NCBI RefSeq assembly: GCF_900187365.1 | Contig: NZ_FYDG01000002.1 | Span: 62,001 to 126,000, forward strand | Direction of reading: 5' to 3' | DNA from: Rhodoblastus acidophilus | GTDB lineage: Bacteria > Pseudomonadota > Alphaproteobacteria > Rhizobiales > Beijerinckiaceae | DNA: 64,000 nucleotides | Shown: positions 63,788 through 64,000 of the stretch, piece after piece | How positions within the stretch are numbered: position 1 is the stretch's first letter | How the letters are laid out: each line of letters starts with the position of its first letter | Notes under the pieces: generated by a model | Databases searched by the model: none | What the model was told of the DNA's origin: nothing | The model's input: only the letters and a program-made list of their open reading frames with translations | Translations under genes and position numbers: made by a program

Positions 63788-63922
63788 TCAGGCGGAGAGG
63801 CGCTTGCGGCCGCGAACGCGGCGAGCGTTGAGCACCTTGCGGCCGCCGACGGTGGCCATACGGGCGCGAAAACCATGGCGACGCTTGCGCACGATCTTGG
63901 AGGGTTGATAGGTCCGCTTCAC
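63788..63922 (-). CDS. rpmH: 50S ribosomal protein L34
   Basis: 44 residues, too short to be listed among longer frames. Starts at GTG 63922 ([18 protein letters not shown]) with CGGAG upstream and ends GRKRLSA; it is the standard L34 sequence. First gene of the rpmH-rnpA-yidC-engB run. Confidence 0.95.
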   Translation of the reverse strand: MKRTYQPSKIVRKRRHGFRARMATVGGRKVLNARRVRGRKRLSA

Positions 63923-64000
63923 GGTGAACTCCGATTGTCCGAGGCGCCGGACTCAGCCGACGCCGAAGTGTTCAAGGTTTCGCGCTTCGCCGGTTCCTGT

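Noticed and set aside
1-64000. tRNA, rRNA or transposase genes
   Set aside because: Intergenic stretches were read on both strands and none shows cloverleaf structure or transposase coding content.

Overview
The window reads as a high-GC (roughly two-thirds G+C) chromosomal segment of a methylotrophic alphaproteobacterium, most likely order Hyphomicrobiales (Beijerinckiaceae or Methylocystaceae type). The evidence is a lanthanide-type methanol dehydrogenase of XoxF5 character with its periplasmic accessory genes, a complete glutathione-dependent formaldehyde oxidation set, a PPi-type phosphofructokinase, and alphaproteobacterial housekeeping order (uvrC-pgsA-moaD; dapD/dapE, argB, engB, yidC-rnpA-rpmH). 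No genus can be fixed from sequence alone.

Layout. 0-3.3 kb: an MT-A70 DNA methyltransferase and a BglII-like restriction nuclease separated by a type II NADH dehydrogenase. 3.4-9 kb: a giant transglutaminase/DUF2126 protein, a DUF4142 protein, a 386-base non-coding stretch with a 20-bp tandem repeat, and a lower-GC SAM methyltransferase. 9-16.2 kb: moaD, pgsA, uvrC, a lipoprotein, prs, apt, a PilZ protein, a small secreted protein and a glycosyltransferase. 16.2-31.7 kb: a C1-oxidation island (fghA, gfa, PQQ-associated binding protein and beta-propeller, an orphan response regulator, several uncharacterised secreted proteins, SoxYZ-like and rhodanese-like relay proteins, xoxJ, xoxG, xoxF, a zinc metallohydrolase, frmA). 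31.8-40 kb: glf, a GT4 glycosyltransferase, pfp, a kinase-UspA fusion, a TPR lipoprotein, rpsU and a long Stf0-type sulfotransferase. 40-50.5 kb: rsmD, rluB, tadA, modA, DUF proteins, two membrane glycosyltransferases, a DUF559 gene ending inside a palindromic repeat. 50.5-64 kb: glyS/glyQ, a Gly/His-rich secreted protein, a tRNA methyltransferase, ispB, DUF1003, dapE/dapD, a HAD nucleotidase, argB, engB, yidC, rnpA, rpmH.

How it works together. XoxF would oxidise methanol in the periplasm and pass electrons to cytochrome XoxG; XoxJ, the SoxYZ-like carrier, the rhodanese-like protein and the zinc hydrolase are the usual satellites. Formaldehyde reaching the cytoplasm would be trapped by glutathione (Gfa), oxidised by FrmA and hydrolysed to formate by FghA; these three genes flank the xox block. 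Formate dehydrogenase, PQQ synthesis and the PQQ-associated ABC ATPase/permease are not in the window. I see no CRISPR array, transposase, tRNA or rRNA. The most noteworthy non-standard signals are small RNA-level elements in the C1 island (an attenuator-like terminator between gfa and fghA, 18-bp repeats in the gfa leader, a hairpin that would hide a ribosome-binding site), the split restriction-modification pair, a low-GC patch inside glyS, and the orphan regulator with two unknown secreted proteins.
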